Source: Theobroma cacao (Eukaryota; Streptophyta; Magnoliopsida; Malvales; Malvaceae). Taken from it: a stretch of 64,000 nucleotides of DNA. Position numbers and translations under genes: made by a program. The stretch spans positions 1,425,367 through 1,489,366 of the forward strand of contig NC_030859.1 of assembly GCF_000208745.1 (NCBI RefSeq), written 5' to 3'. The notes beneath the pieces are model-generated. The model did no database searches, was not told the DNA's origin, and worked only from the letters and a program-made list of their open reading frames with translations. Below, piece by piece: positions 9,676 to 20,318 of this stretch (its first letter is position 1; the number at the start of each line of letters is the position of its first letter).

Positions 9676-11081
9676 GGAGTACTGCCAGGTATGAATGGGA
9701 AAACTTGGAAATTGTGGCCTGCAAAACAGAATATGAGACATTAGTTTGCCCGATTGCTGATGCGGAAACATGGGATATGTTGAGTCATTTGTGGTCTGAT
9801 GAATCTGATGCAATATTTTTCCTTTGGGATTCTTTTCTTTTTTTGGATTGCTGATGCAGAAACATGGGATATGCTGTGTCATTTGTGGTCTGATGAATCT
9901 GATGCAACATTTTTTCGTTGGGATTCTTTTTTTTTTTTTGAAAGTTAGAGTTTTTTTTGAGTTTCCGACTATGGTAACCGATGATCAAACCCAGCCATTA
10001 AGATTTACAAGCTGTTTATCATTTCAACATGTCCAGAATTTATAGTATTACATTAACGACCCTGTATGAATCATTTGACAATGTGTATGACCCATGTCTC
10101 CATGTTATACCTAGAGCTAGGTGCAACATGTTTAGTTAATTTGGTTAAGAGATTTGTTTTATTTAACCAAATTAACCAAACATGCTATAAAAGTTAATCA
10201 AATGGACCAAAATTTTGTTTTAATCCATTAATCGAAATTTCTCCCCTTTCATTTATTTATTACTTTTTCATTTCTCACTTATTTTTTAAAAAATAAATAA
10301 AAATAGTATCTTTATATCAAAATTACACCTAAGAAGGAATTTCACATCTTCAATTAATAATTATAATATTCTGGGATTTGTTGGATAAAGATAAATACGA
10401 TTAATTAATAGTCAAAGTTTCTATGCATAAAATTAATGTATATTGACATTTTAATAGAGGTAGGTAAGAGAACTAGATGCTTGGCAATGGCAACAAAAGT
10501 GTCATTTTCGAGTATATGAATAAAAATTTAATTTGCTTTCCAAAGTCAAAAATGGAATCCGCATGAAAAAATATATCGTTGAAACCAAGACCATATGCAT
10601 GCATCTCTTTCTAATATTATTTGGAAAAAAGGTCGAGAACAGCTCATACATGGGTACTTTTCTTGTTTTCTTTCAGCTTGACCACTGCACACAGCCATGC
10701 ATGCCTACACTTTGTGAGAAATTTCCATGAAAGAAAACAAAAAGAAGAAAAAGCATCCATGGGCTTTAGCGTTCGGCTTTTCTTCACCAAAGATTTAGGA
10801 GCCTTATTTCTCTCTACTTTCTCATTCTGCGACTGACTTGTTGCCTTCTGTCTTGCTTAAGGCCACAGCTGTGTAGTATTAATTTGCATTCTTTTATTTA
10901 GAATTGACTTCTTAGGGAAAGCTTTAAGGTTTTAATCAATTTGTATCTTAATGAGTTTAGTGATAGGCCAAATATAGAGCTTGGAGAAGAAATTAACAAG
11001 AAGAAAGAACCAATGGCAATCAAATTAAATGCCTTGGCCCGATGTTCCTTGAGGAAGCCAGTGCAAATACAAATTTACTCA
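9676..11081. other. Intergenic DNA downstream of the F-box gene
   Basis: Contains the probable 3' UTR with a 94-bp tandem duplication (listed separately), an AT-rich stretch with a near-palindrome around 10110-10190 (agttaatttggttaagag and attaaccaaacatgct), and at about 10645-10915 the downstream member of the direct repeat flanking the F-box gene. Short open frames here have no recognisable similarity. The same sequence follows the copy-B F-box gene. Confidence 0.55.
9752..9939 (+). repeat. Two-unit 94-bp tandem repeat in the F-box 3' region
   Basis: Units start at gattgctgatgcggaaac (9752) and gattgctgatgcagaaac (9846). Each continues through tcatttgtggtctgatgaat and ends in a T-rich run. 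The same two-unit array follows the copy-B F-box gene from about 27909, so it predates the block duplication. The T-rich junctions suggest slippage or unequal exchange. Confidence 0.88.
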
Positions 11082-12928
11082 CTACAAGGATAACATGTAC
11101 GTAACCAGGTTGTCCAGAGATTTGTATGAGGAACCTCCAGGATTAAGACAAAGATTCATCTTTTCCTTCAGTAACTTGACTCTGTCTCTCATTTCCTGTC
11201 CCTCTGCATCCACCATCAGTCTTTTGATTGCCTTCTCTATCTCCCCTCTCTCTATCTTGAACTCTAGATGCACCCCAACTTTCCAAACATGGCTTATATA
11301 TCTTGCATTCACCTTCTGGTCACCAAAAGAAGGTTGGCAAATCATGGGAACCCCTTCACATAAACTCTCCAGGCTTGAATTCCAACCACAGTGTGTCCAA
11401 AATCCCCCTGTTGAAGGGTGTGCCAGCACTTCTTGTTGGGGAGCCCATTTCACTATGTTGCCTCTTCCACCTAGCATTTCTAGGAACCCATTTGGCAATA
11501 GTTCAAGCCATTCTGAGCCATGGACTAACCCTGGTCGAACCACCCACAAGAAGGGCTGCTTGCTGTTGGCCAGCCCCCAAGCTACCTCTAAGAAATCAGC
11601 CTCGTTCATAGCTGCTAGACTTCCAAAGCTAACATAGATCACAGAGTTGGGTGCTTGTTTGTCTAGCCATGATATGCAGCTCTGGTCTTGAGGTAGTAAG
11701 CTACTGCAGGAAGAGGCTGGAAAGTATTTGTGGAAAGGACCTATTGCAAAAGTTGGGATAGGAAAGTCCAGGGAACATTTTGTTAGAGCTTCTTGTTCAA
11801 GGTCTTCATTGGAGTTAAATATAAGTCCTGAAGAGGCCTTAACTTCTTGAATTATAATAGACGAGAATTGAAGAACGCTTTCCAGATGGCTTGTTTCAAC
11901 CCTATGAATGTCTTTGAATTTGAGTGGTGAAAACTCTGGGACATGGTTTTCTGCTTGAGAGTCTGAGAAGCAAAGATTCAGCATTTCAGTAATTTCTATT
12001 GCATAAAACAAAACATGAACTTAAAGCTTGTTTTATGGTACTAGAAGGAGTAAACTACTTTGGTAAACAAATAAATACAATCATAAGAAACTGGTGTTGT
12101 GACTTCTCAACTTGTCATCAAGTTTCTTTAGCAAAATCTGAATCCTATCAGTGCAACGTTGTAGAAATTATCTCAGAAAAGTTATCTTGATAATGATTTA
12201 TTAGGGTCTAATCTTGATGAAAATTGCAATGAGACAACAAGATAGAAAGGAGTTACATGATAAATTCTCCATCAGAAGGTACAAATTTGCATGTCTAGAC
12301 TTTTGGTTATTGCCGATCCTGGTATGACTCACTTGAAAGTTAAGAGTAAAGAAAGACTGAACTCGTAAATAATACCTGAAAACTAATTAATCTTATCAGA
12401 TCAATGAGATAAGTGATCTGTACCTTGAACTGAGAGGTAGCCCCTTTCGTGCAGAGATGGCAGGGACTTGTGAACGAGGAAGGAAAAGACATTGCTGGTC
12501 CTTAACACAATCCTTGGAAGCTTAAGGCCATCGGCAACAGGTTGAGTAAAGTGCCATAAAGCATCCGTAACTAAGCAAACAATGGGATCCTCCACGTTGC
12601 TAGATAGCAACTTAGCCAAGCAATCGCGAAAAGGGGTTACACAATTAGAATTGAGGATTTTGACGAGGGCTATAAGATCGTCAATTTCTGATGAAACGAC
12701 TTGGTTTTCCGACAATCCATCAGCTATTGAACAGAACCTGAAATGAGGGTAGTTTGAGGGGTTTGGAGAGTTGAACTGAGTGTGGATTATGGTAATGGAA
12801 AAGCCTTTGGCATGGAGTGTGTTGGCAAGCTGAAACATAGGATTTAGGTGGCCTTGAAATGGCAGTGGGAAGAGCATGACTCCCCTTCCTTTCATGTTCT
12901 CCATTTGAATGACTTCATGATTCTCCAT
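11082..12928 (-). CDS. UDP-glycosyltransferase, UGT76-like, copy A
   Basis: Family 1 UGT on the minus strand. Exon 1 is 12928-12424 and exon 2 is 11962-11082, with a phase-1 GT-AG intron, giving 461 residues. A start at MENHEV is chosen because the upstream in-frame sequence reads into an hAT-like insertion; a second Met lies eight residues in. The catalytic His is in FQGHLN (H27), with an Asp in CLVTDAL. The PSPG box at about residues 341-384 (WAPQQEVLAH, HCGWNS, ending GDQ) is complete. Characteristic UGT76-style words are [15 protein letters not shown] and RGEIEKAIKRLMV. Known UGT76 enzymes glucosylate defence-related and other small molecules, but the acceptor here is unknown. Its copy-B partner is frameshifted, so this may be the functional member of the pair. 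Confidence 0.9.
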
Positions 12929-13017
12929 CAACTTATTAGAAACAGGATCAAGAAGGAAGCTGGGGAGGAACAAAGATGAGAAAAGAAATGCATCGTAGAA
13001 AAGTTTGACCCGGAAGC

Positions 13018-13334
13018 ATGGGCGGACCCACCTCGGAGAGAGGGGTGTCACATCATTTTTTAAAATGTTTGAATTTTTAGATTATTTATTTAAAATTTAA
13101 GACAATTAGCGTACTAATGAATTCATTATTTTTTTTATAATTTTATAGAGGGTGGGATAAAATTTCGAACAACAACAACAAAATTTTATTAATAATGATA
13201 CTCAATAATATTTTTTTAAGTAAAATAGTGTTGAATTTGATCTAAATACTCTCTCAGCAGACTTGAATTGAGGAAAAAATTCTAAGTATCATCTTAATGA
13301 TACTACTCAGAAAAATATTTGAACTTGCCCTTGC
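13018..13334. mobile_element. Non-autonomous hAT-like insertion (about 317 bp), absent from copy B
   Basis: Copy B reads continuously gacccgtaagcaatac near 31128-31143. Copy A has this segment inserted between ccggaagc (13010-13017) and tcgtaagc (13335-13342), which looks like a diverged 8-bp target-site duplication as hAT elements make. The ends, atgggcggac and the reverse complement of ttgcccttgc, form a short imperfect inverted repeat. There is no coding capacity. It sits just upstream of the copy-A UGT76-like gene, so it could affect its promoter. Confidence 0.7.
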
Positions 13335-13342
13335 TCGTAAGC

Positions 13343-14494
13343 AATACAGAAGTTGAATAAAGTACTCTCTGTTGTGTTATTTTTGTTAGCTATGTGTCTC
13401 TATCTACCTTCATAGACAATTAAATTTTTGTAAGATTGTAGGTAAGAAAGGAAATCAATAATTCCCCCAATGATGGAAACGTGTTTTCATATCCCAAAGT
13501 TCCAATTTTTTTTTTTTTTGGAAAATTCATAATATATTCTAATAGATGAAAAAATTTTCACCTCTGGAAAAGATAAGAAGATTTTGCCTTATTATTCTGT
13601 AATTCGAGAATATCATTTCAAAATCCGCTCTAAAAATATCATCTTACTTTCTATATATAAAAAATAGCTACCAGCTACAAAAAACATCCCAAATCCAGAA
13701 TTAGCATGAGCAAAACGCAAGCAATAGTTCTGGTAAGACCAGAGATAGACCCAAAAACCTCCTGTACCTGCAAACACCTTATTCTCTAATTTTTGACTCT
13801 GGACACAAACTATACAAAAGACAACACAATATAAAAATCACAATCAAACAAAATATGAGTCGATCCATAGACTTTAGCTTCCATGCAGATTAATAGATAG
13901 TCCACAGCCAATAACCATATTGGGTCAACCATCCGCACATCAAATATTAACACAACAGCTCATTCTCACCATAACATCAATTTTTGACAAGAGCACATTT
14001 ACTCGAAGGCATAACAAAGCTCCCAGAGTCCCCAACTTCCCGTGAAAACACACCCAACTAGTCATAACCCTTGATTAGTGAACACAACCAACTTACTAGC
14101 AACACAGATATCACAGAACCATCAATCTCTTCCAGGCAGCCAAAGCTAGTGCACCCATATCCCTCTGTCCCAGGCGACCAAAGCCAGTGCATCCATATCC
14201 CTAGTTGCTTCATCCCCCTGCCAGCAAAGGTCACAAGATCACCAACCAAACTCTTGGTCCTGCTCTTGAACCCTTGAAATCCTAATCAGTTGGTAGTAAC
14301 CTAGAAAACCCCACCCTACAACCTATACATATTCAGTGATCCGAATAATCGGTCTTGCATTACATTGTAGGTTCCTAATGGGTGCTATTTGGCTTTGTTG
14401 ATCTTCTGTGATATAGTATTTCTTATGTTCTGATTTTCATCAAACTTCTATCAGGTGTCTGTTACTATCCTCCGCTTTGGCTGAGAAAAAAAAA
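13343..14494. other. Non-coding segment, partly unique to copy A
   Basis: From 13343 to about 13505 it matches copy B (31137-31300). From about 13505, starting with a poly-T run, to about 14325 there is no copy-B counterpart. Inside that unique part (about 14130-14205) is a short tandem pair around the words ccaaagctagtgcaccc and ccaaagccagtgcatcc. The poly-T edge could mark a retroposed insertion on the minus strand, but I could not identify it. From about 14325 the copies align again. Confidence 0.5.
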
Positions 14495-14931
14495 ATCTTG
14501 CTCTTACCCTTTGGTCAACAAAACAAGGCTGACAAATCATTGGGACAGCTTCACAAACACTCTCCAATTACGGATTCCATTCATTGCGAATCTACCCTCC
14601 TACAACTTCACAAGCACTTGTCTCCTTCCACTTATTTCTTCCAGGAACTCAGTTAGTAAAGGTTCAAGCCATTCTAAGCTACTGACTGAACTTGGTCTAA
14701 CAGCCCATAGGAAGTGCTGCTGACTATTAGCCAGCATGCCAAAATGCAGTCCATGTTTTAGGTCTTCAAATGAGTTCCAAATCAGTCCTAAACAAGACTT
14801 GGGTTGCTTGACCAACCCATTTATGAGCCATTGTTTGATAAAGAGTCTCTTGATCTTGTGTTTTGAAGACTGGAATGTATTATTATTATTCAATGGATCT
14901 TTCCTGGAGGCTAATCCGAATATAGTGGTGC
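14495..14931 (-). pseudogene. UGT76-like exon-2 relic, copy A
   Basis: Minus-strand translation shows scrambled UGT76 pieces: LIWNSFEDL fused directly to [14 protein letters not shown], then [16 protein letters not shown]. About 70 residues that normally separate the first two pieces are missing, and there is no intact PSPG box. The same internal junction occurs in the copy-B relic, so the deletion is older than the block duplication. Not functional. Confidence 0.85.
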
Positions 14932-16418
14932 TGTTGAAAGGTGCTTGAAACCTAGACATAAGTGTCAAAGACTTTGTTAAATTGCAGCTGTGTTAAATCG
15001 TATCAGGGGTCTCTTTCCAGTCTATTCTGGTGTTGGCAATGGCGGATGTTTCAAGCGAAGAGGAAGGGACGTTGGCTACTGCGTTGGTGGTGAATGGGCA
15101 ACCTTCGAAAGGATCCCATATGTCTTAAGAGAATGGATCGAAGATGTTGCTTCTCCTGCTGCTGAAAAAGCTCCGAATCATGGCCATTGTCGTGTTGGAA
15201 GTTTGATTTCTTGATGACGAGAGGGAGAGCAAAGAAAAGCTGTTTAAATAGAAGAGAAGATTGATGACTCTGGTAGATTCTGGGATTTACGTGGCGATTC
15301 CTAAAGCAAAAGCTATGTCACATTTGGCAGAAACCATGACCATCTTTCTGACACTTTCTCGAATACGTTTCGTCAAGAGTCAGCCACGACAGAGCCCACC
15401 TGGAAAAACACCTGGTTTTCATGCAAGGTCCGAGTGGTGGGGTTTGTCATTATTGTTCCCAAAAGGACTTCCTATATCCTGAAAAATTCAGCAAATAACT
15501 TCATGATATTGAAGCTCTTCAGCTTGAATCAATGATGAATAGCAACCCAAAATTCTCCTGAGCCCAAAATTGAATGGGCTGCATTCTCTAATCTGCTACA
15601 AGATATTGTTATATAATTAAGCAATTTCAACAGAGATTTAAGTAAGGAATCCGAAACTATCAACCAATCTTAGTTAAAAGCTGGGTTGTGTTCAAGCCCA
15701 ATTGTTTTTTCCAAACCCAGTCTTCAAAGAGATTTAATTTAGGACCCCAACCCACTTGGCTGCTGCCTGTAATTAGTGCCAAACTAGAATCTGTGAAGTA
15801 AGTAACCTGGCAGCTTTACAAGGTTCTAAGCATCTTTTCAGATGGAATTATCTTGCATCAATTCTCATAACAAGCAAGAAGCCATAACTTGTACTAATTA
15901 TAAAGTACAACAAAGGGTCTATTGTCATATGCTACCTAAATTTCCCACTTTGATTGTGGCTGATTTCCTTTTCCTTATGTAGAAAACCTTTCATCCAATC
16001 CAGACAAAACCTGACGAGTGCAAACAGTAAAGCTTCCAACATTTAATGAATTCGTACAATGCAATAATTTCAAGTCTCTGTCACTCCATGATATGCAAGT
16101 TTCACCTAGCTATGTCATTGCTGAGCCATGAAATCTAAAATTTTCCCTCCAAAACAAAAAGATACTTCAACATCTCCTATCAGAAAAATAAAACAAAATC
16201 AAATAAAAAATAAAAACTAAACGCATCTTTCAAAGGGTTATGGCCACGGCTACGCAACAGTATAACTCAATATTAATTTCTGTGGTTAGGTTGTGCTAAT
16301 TTAGAAGCAATATGTTGTGATGACATTCTTGAGAGGATCCATCAGATAGAGTTTAAATTTTTTTAAAAAAGATTCAATTGGAATCTTGATACAACTGTAG
16401 AATATTATCATCACATCT
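14932..16418. other. Spacer between duplication copies, part 1
   Basis: Lies outside both duplicated copies. A short frame at 15039-15128 begins MADVSSEEEGTLATALVV and stops after 29 residues. It has coding-like composition and could be a scrap of a captured gene, but I do not recognise it. The rest (15.2-16.4 kb) shows no gene or known element. Confidence 0.45.
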
Positions 16419-16506
16419 CTCACAAACTAATAGTAAATCACTCACAAACCAATCATAAATTTCTCATAAACTAGCAATAAATCACCCACAAATCAGTAGT
16501 AAATCA
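16419..16506. repeat. 22-bp minisatellite, four units
   Basis: Four consecutive 22-nt units start at 16419, 16441, 16463 and 16485, with the theme ctcacaaactaatagtaaat. They differ from each other at several positions, so the array is not recent. Confidence 0.88.
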
Positions 16507-16637
16507 GTAATAAATATGACAACAGATCAACAGCAAGAATATCAACATGTGTTACAATATTTTTATAAAGAGACTTTGCATGAAGCCTAGAAGATTGATA
16601 CATCAATATCCAGTACATCATTGACTTAGCCACTAGT

Positions 16638-17662
16638 CAAGGGCGAAACTAATCAACTTTTTTGGAGAGTAAAGATAAAAATACATATAGGGATTAAAAA
16701 TTTTAAAATTAATATATTGAATTTAATCAATAATCAAGAAACTCATAATAAACAATAATTTTATATAACATGTAAATTAAAAAGAACAAAAAAAGAAAGA
16801 CTTATAATAATCCTTCAAGAAAGTTGTGCTCGATAATATTTTTTAAATTCAAATTCATTCATTATTAATTATGTACTGAAAATGTTAATAATGTCTTTCT
16901 CAATATAAAGAACTAAATTATGTGTAACAAATTCGTTATCCATTTTGTTCAAAAGTCTTATTTTCACAGTTTTCATCATTGAAAAGGCACTCTCTATAGC
17001 TATTGTAAAAACTAAAAGAGTCAAAATAAGATGAACTAATCTATTAATCTATTGAGAAAGTGTCTTAATATTTTCAAAACCTTGATGATTAAATAGATCA
17101 AGCTCGCAATACCTCAATTGTAACCTCAAAAGAAGTCTTTTTTACTCCGTGAAATCCTTGGAACAAAAACTCTCTGCTAACTTGCAAATATCATCAATGT
17201 TGAATGATTTATAATTCTTATTAGAATCAAAAGCAATGTTTAAAGTTAAAAGTTCCACACTTTACTCATTGAATCTCAAGTTCCACAAAAGAAAAAAAGA
17301 AAACTTTACATTTCCTTAATTTCACCTAATAGTGATGAATGATCTCTGTTCTTTCTTGTCCAAGCCAACAAGCTCATAAATCTTTCTTGAAGAATGAAGT
17401 GTGTTTCAGTGGTAAGGTATAAAAAAAAGAATAAAGTAAAAATGAAAAAACAAAAGAGAAAAGAAAGAAAAAAAGAAAGAGAGAAAGCAATGTGGAGAAA
17501 CTTATTTTAAAAGGTCATTTTGTTATTCTTGACTTACATGAATTATTAAATTAAAAAATTATTTTGAAAGGGTTATTAGTAAATATATATATACAATATA
17601 TAAAAAATTTTAAAAATTTTGGAGGACCACAACCCCTCACAATTATATTACCATCTACCCTT
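16638..17662 (-). mobile_element. Degenerate hAT transposon with transposase C-terminal (dimerisation) relic
   Basis: Minus-strand translation of about 17290-16860 gives a decayed hAT transposase tail. Recognisable words in order are LNIAFDSNKNYKSFNIDDIC, LRLQLRYCELDLF, GFENIKTLSQ, then AIESAFSMMKTVKIRLLNKM and LVLYIEKDIINIF, with stop codons in between. This matches the dimerisation region of plant hAT proteins of the TTF-zinc-finger type, where an ERAFSAMK-KT-LRNKM block is followed by YIEKDI. The outer limits are inferred from end-like words caagggcgaaac and the reverse complement of ctaccctta. Flanking it, about 16545-16625 and 17680-17755 are direct repeats of each other. Confidence 0.8.
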
Positions 17663-18137
17663 AGAACTAAAAGCATGTACTGTAATATTTTTGTAAAAAG
17701 ACATTGCACCAATCCTAGAAGATTGATACACCAATATTCAGCACGTCATTAACCTTATAATCTCTCTTTAATGTTGGACAAAAATTTCATCATATAACAT
17801 AGTTTGTAAGGTATTTAAAGAGACGAGAACCCAATAAATTCTCAAAAAGAAAAATAGTAAAAATTCTTACACTTGTTTTCCCTTTCTCCTTTACCTACTA
17901 TCTCTCCTAACTTGTCTCTCCCTCTTCTTTCAAAAATTCTTCAAGGACAAGACGAGATTATAAGATAAAAAAGAGTTACCTCTCATTATTTAATCTAATA
18001 TCACAAGCACAAAAAAAATTAAGATTGTAATGCACATGGGTTTGATCTATTGGTATATTGTAGAATCAATGAGTATAATACTATAGTGTTTGTCTCATCT
18101 TTAGCCTTAATAGCATGCAGCAAAGAAGACAGCATCG
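17663..18137. other. Spacer between duplication copies, part 2
   Basis: AT-rich, with pyrimidine-rich patches around 17880-17940. Starts with the second member of the roughly 80-bp direct repeat that flanks the hAT relic. I see no gene. Copy B of the segmental duplication begins at its right end. Confidence 0.5.
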
Positions 18138-18428
18138 GTACAAGTTTTTTGGTTATTGGGAGCTGTCGTATCCAAATTTTCTAGAGACTGATGTGACTAC
18201 CCAAAATTTATCTTTCTAGCAAAAAACTTGACGACTCCTGATCATCTTAGCCTTAAAATGAATATTAAATTATGTAATAGTCATGGCTGCAGGATAACCA
18301 ATCCAATTAAGCTGGAACACTAGCTTTTTTTTTTGTTATAAACACAGCTATCAAACTGTTAGAAAATCAAAAGCAAACTGTAGACAGAACATTGACTTGA
18401 GAGATACCCAAAAGCTAGCCTAGCAAAG

Positions 18429-19986
18429 ATGGACCAAGAGCAACAGCCACAGGCTTATCCTCATGTACTCATCTTCCCTCTCCCAGCACAAGGTCATGTC
18501 AACTCCATGCTTAAGCTAGCTGAAGTATTTGCTCTAGCTGGCCTCGAGGTCACCTTCCTGAACACCGAGCACAACCATGAACGACTATTGCGTCACACCG
18601 ATGTTGGTTTCCGTTTTGCCTAGTATCCAAGATTCAAATTCGAGACCATACCGGATGGTCTTCGTGAGGATCATCCGCGTCTAGGTGATTGCTTCATGGA
18701 GTTGTTTGAGAGCATGGAATTGAGAACCAAGCCAATTTTGAGAGAGATGCTGGTTAAGATTAACCCACCCGTCGACTGCATCGTAGGAGATGGGGTTCTA
18801 GGCCTTGTGCTTGATGTTGCTGACGAGCTCGGAATCCCCATCTTTCAGTTTCGTACCATTAGTGCTTCTTGCATCTGGGCTTATTTTGCCATCCCCGATA
18901 TAATTGAAGCTGGAGAACTTCCCATCAGAGCTATAATTTTGAGGTTATTGATTGATCCTTTTACTGTTTTTTATTGTATTACTTATTCTTCTAGTATTAG
19001 GCCTTTCACTGGACTAAATAACAAGCGGGTGTTGGTAAAAAATTAAAGGAAATGAAGATATGGATCGACTGATAACAAGAGCTCCAGGCATGGTAACTTT
19101 TCTTAGATGTCGAGATCTCCCAAGTTTCTGTCGAGCCAGCGACATTACGGATTCCAAACTCCAACTTATCGCCGGAGAGACAAGAAAAAATTTCAGTGCC
19201 CCCGGACTCATATTAAACACTTTTGAAGACCTCGAAGGAGCAATACCATTCCATATGATGACCAAGTGCCCCAAAATCTATACCGTTGGGCCTCTCCATT
19301 TGCACCTGAATACAAGACTTGCAGAGACAAATGGAACGATGTTTCATCAATCTTCCAATAGTCTTTGGGAAGTGGACAGGAGTTGCTTGTCATGGCTTGA
19401 TGAGCAACCAAAGGAATCTGTTGTTTAGGTAAGTTTTGGTAGCATTGCAGTTTTGTCAAGACAGCAGATTATGGAGTTCTGGTTTGGGCTTGTTAACAGT
19501 AGAAATAGGTTTTTGTGGGTTGTCAGGCCCGATTTCATGCCCGAAAAAGGCAGTATACCGGTGGAGCTCGTGGAGGGGACTAAAGAAAGAGGGTACATGG
19601 TGGGTTGGGCTCCACAAGAAGAGCTCTTGGCCCTTTGCGCCATCGGTGGATTCTTGACCCACAGTGGATGGAACTCTACTTTGGAGAGCCTAGTGGCAGG
19701 GGTGCCTATGATTTGTTGGCCTTACTTTGCTGACCAGCAATTGAATAGCAGATTTGTGAGTGAGGTGTGGAAACTAGGATTAGATATGAAGGATGTGTGT
19801 GACAGGAGCGTTGTTGAGAAGATGGTGAATGATTTGATCGTGGACAAGCGGGAGGAGTTTGTGAAACCATCTGCTGAAATTGCTAAGTTGGCCAAAGCAT
19901 GTGTAAATGTTGGTGGATCTTCTTATTGTAATTTGGATCGTCTAATTGAGGACATAAGGTCGATGAACAGGAATTGCAGCAAGTGA
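18429..19986 (+). pseudogene. UGT709-like pseudogene B1 (partner of gene A1)
   Basis: Near-identical to A1 at 1065-2622, but broken in three independent ways. Codon 65 is TAG instead of AAG (18621-18623). The intron donor after 18930 reads CT instead of GT, so the exon 1 junction (18930/19049) should not splice normally. In exon 2 the Tyr of the SVVYVSFGS motif is TAG (19426-19428). The PSPG region still reads WAPQEELLAL, HSGWNS, FADQQ. The TATA region is also altered. A read-through or re-spliced product is unlikely given the early stop. Confidence 0.95.
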
Positions 19987-20318
19987 TAGTTCAGCAGTAG
20001 GATTTATGTAAAAGTTTCAAGTGTAATAACTGTTGTATCCAAAAGAATAAAAATGTCAGATTAAAGAAATTAACTAGAGCAAGATATTTTGATTATTATA
20101 TTCTGGACCAATAAAGCAAATTAATGATACCTGTGGAAGACAATGGGTTGATAGCAACTTTGAACCACAAATCAATGTGGAAAACTATGGGAAAAACAAA
20201 GAAGGGTTAATATATATGGACTACCAATTAAAGGCTAAAATTAATTGGCAAGTGAAAGGTTAACAGGGGTGTTGGCTACTAAACCGTTCCAGCTCTGGAA
20301 AGAATTCTTCAAGCAAAA

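Larger units (their letters stand above)
768..14931. repeat. Segmental duplication, copy A (about 14.2 kb)
   Basis: From gtacaagttttttgg at about 768 to tatagtggtgc at about 14931 this block aligns by eye, in the same orientation, with about 18138-32039. Gene order and strands are identical in both: three UGTs (+), F-box/DUF295 (+), UGT76-like (-), UGT76 relic (-). The UGT parts are near identical, with only scattered substitutions. The piece around 7.1-8.7 kb is much more diverged. Differences include an hAT-like insertion here at 13018-13334 and about 0.8 kb at 13.5-14.3 kb with no counterpart in copy B. Breakpoints are approximate. Confidence 0.9.

Noticed and set aside
9672..9854. Short open frame after the F-box stop codon (ETWDMLSHLWSDES repeated)
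   Set aside because: Begins without an ATG and comes from the 94-bp tandem repeat in the 3' region. It is present in both copies because the DNA was duplicated, not because of evident coding constraint.
11095..11637. Long plus-strand frame opposite UGT76 exon 2
   Set aside because: Antisense shadow of the conserved UGT76 coding sequence; no features of its own.
12929..13051. 41-residue N-terminal extension of the copy-A UGT76 frame
   Set aside because: It reads into the hAT-like insertion at 13018, and copy B lacks it, so it is not part of the ancestral protein.
14990..15482. Small frames in the spacer, one starting MADVSSEEEG
   Set aside because: It stops after 29 codons and has no recognised family, so it is mentioned only as a possible gene scrap and not called as a gene.
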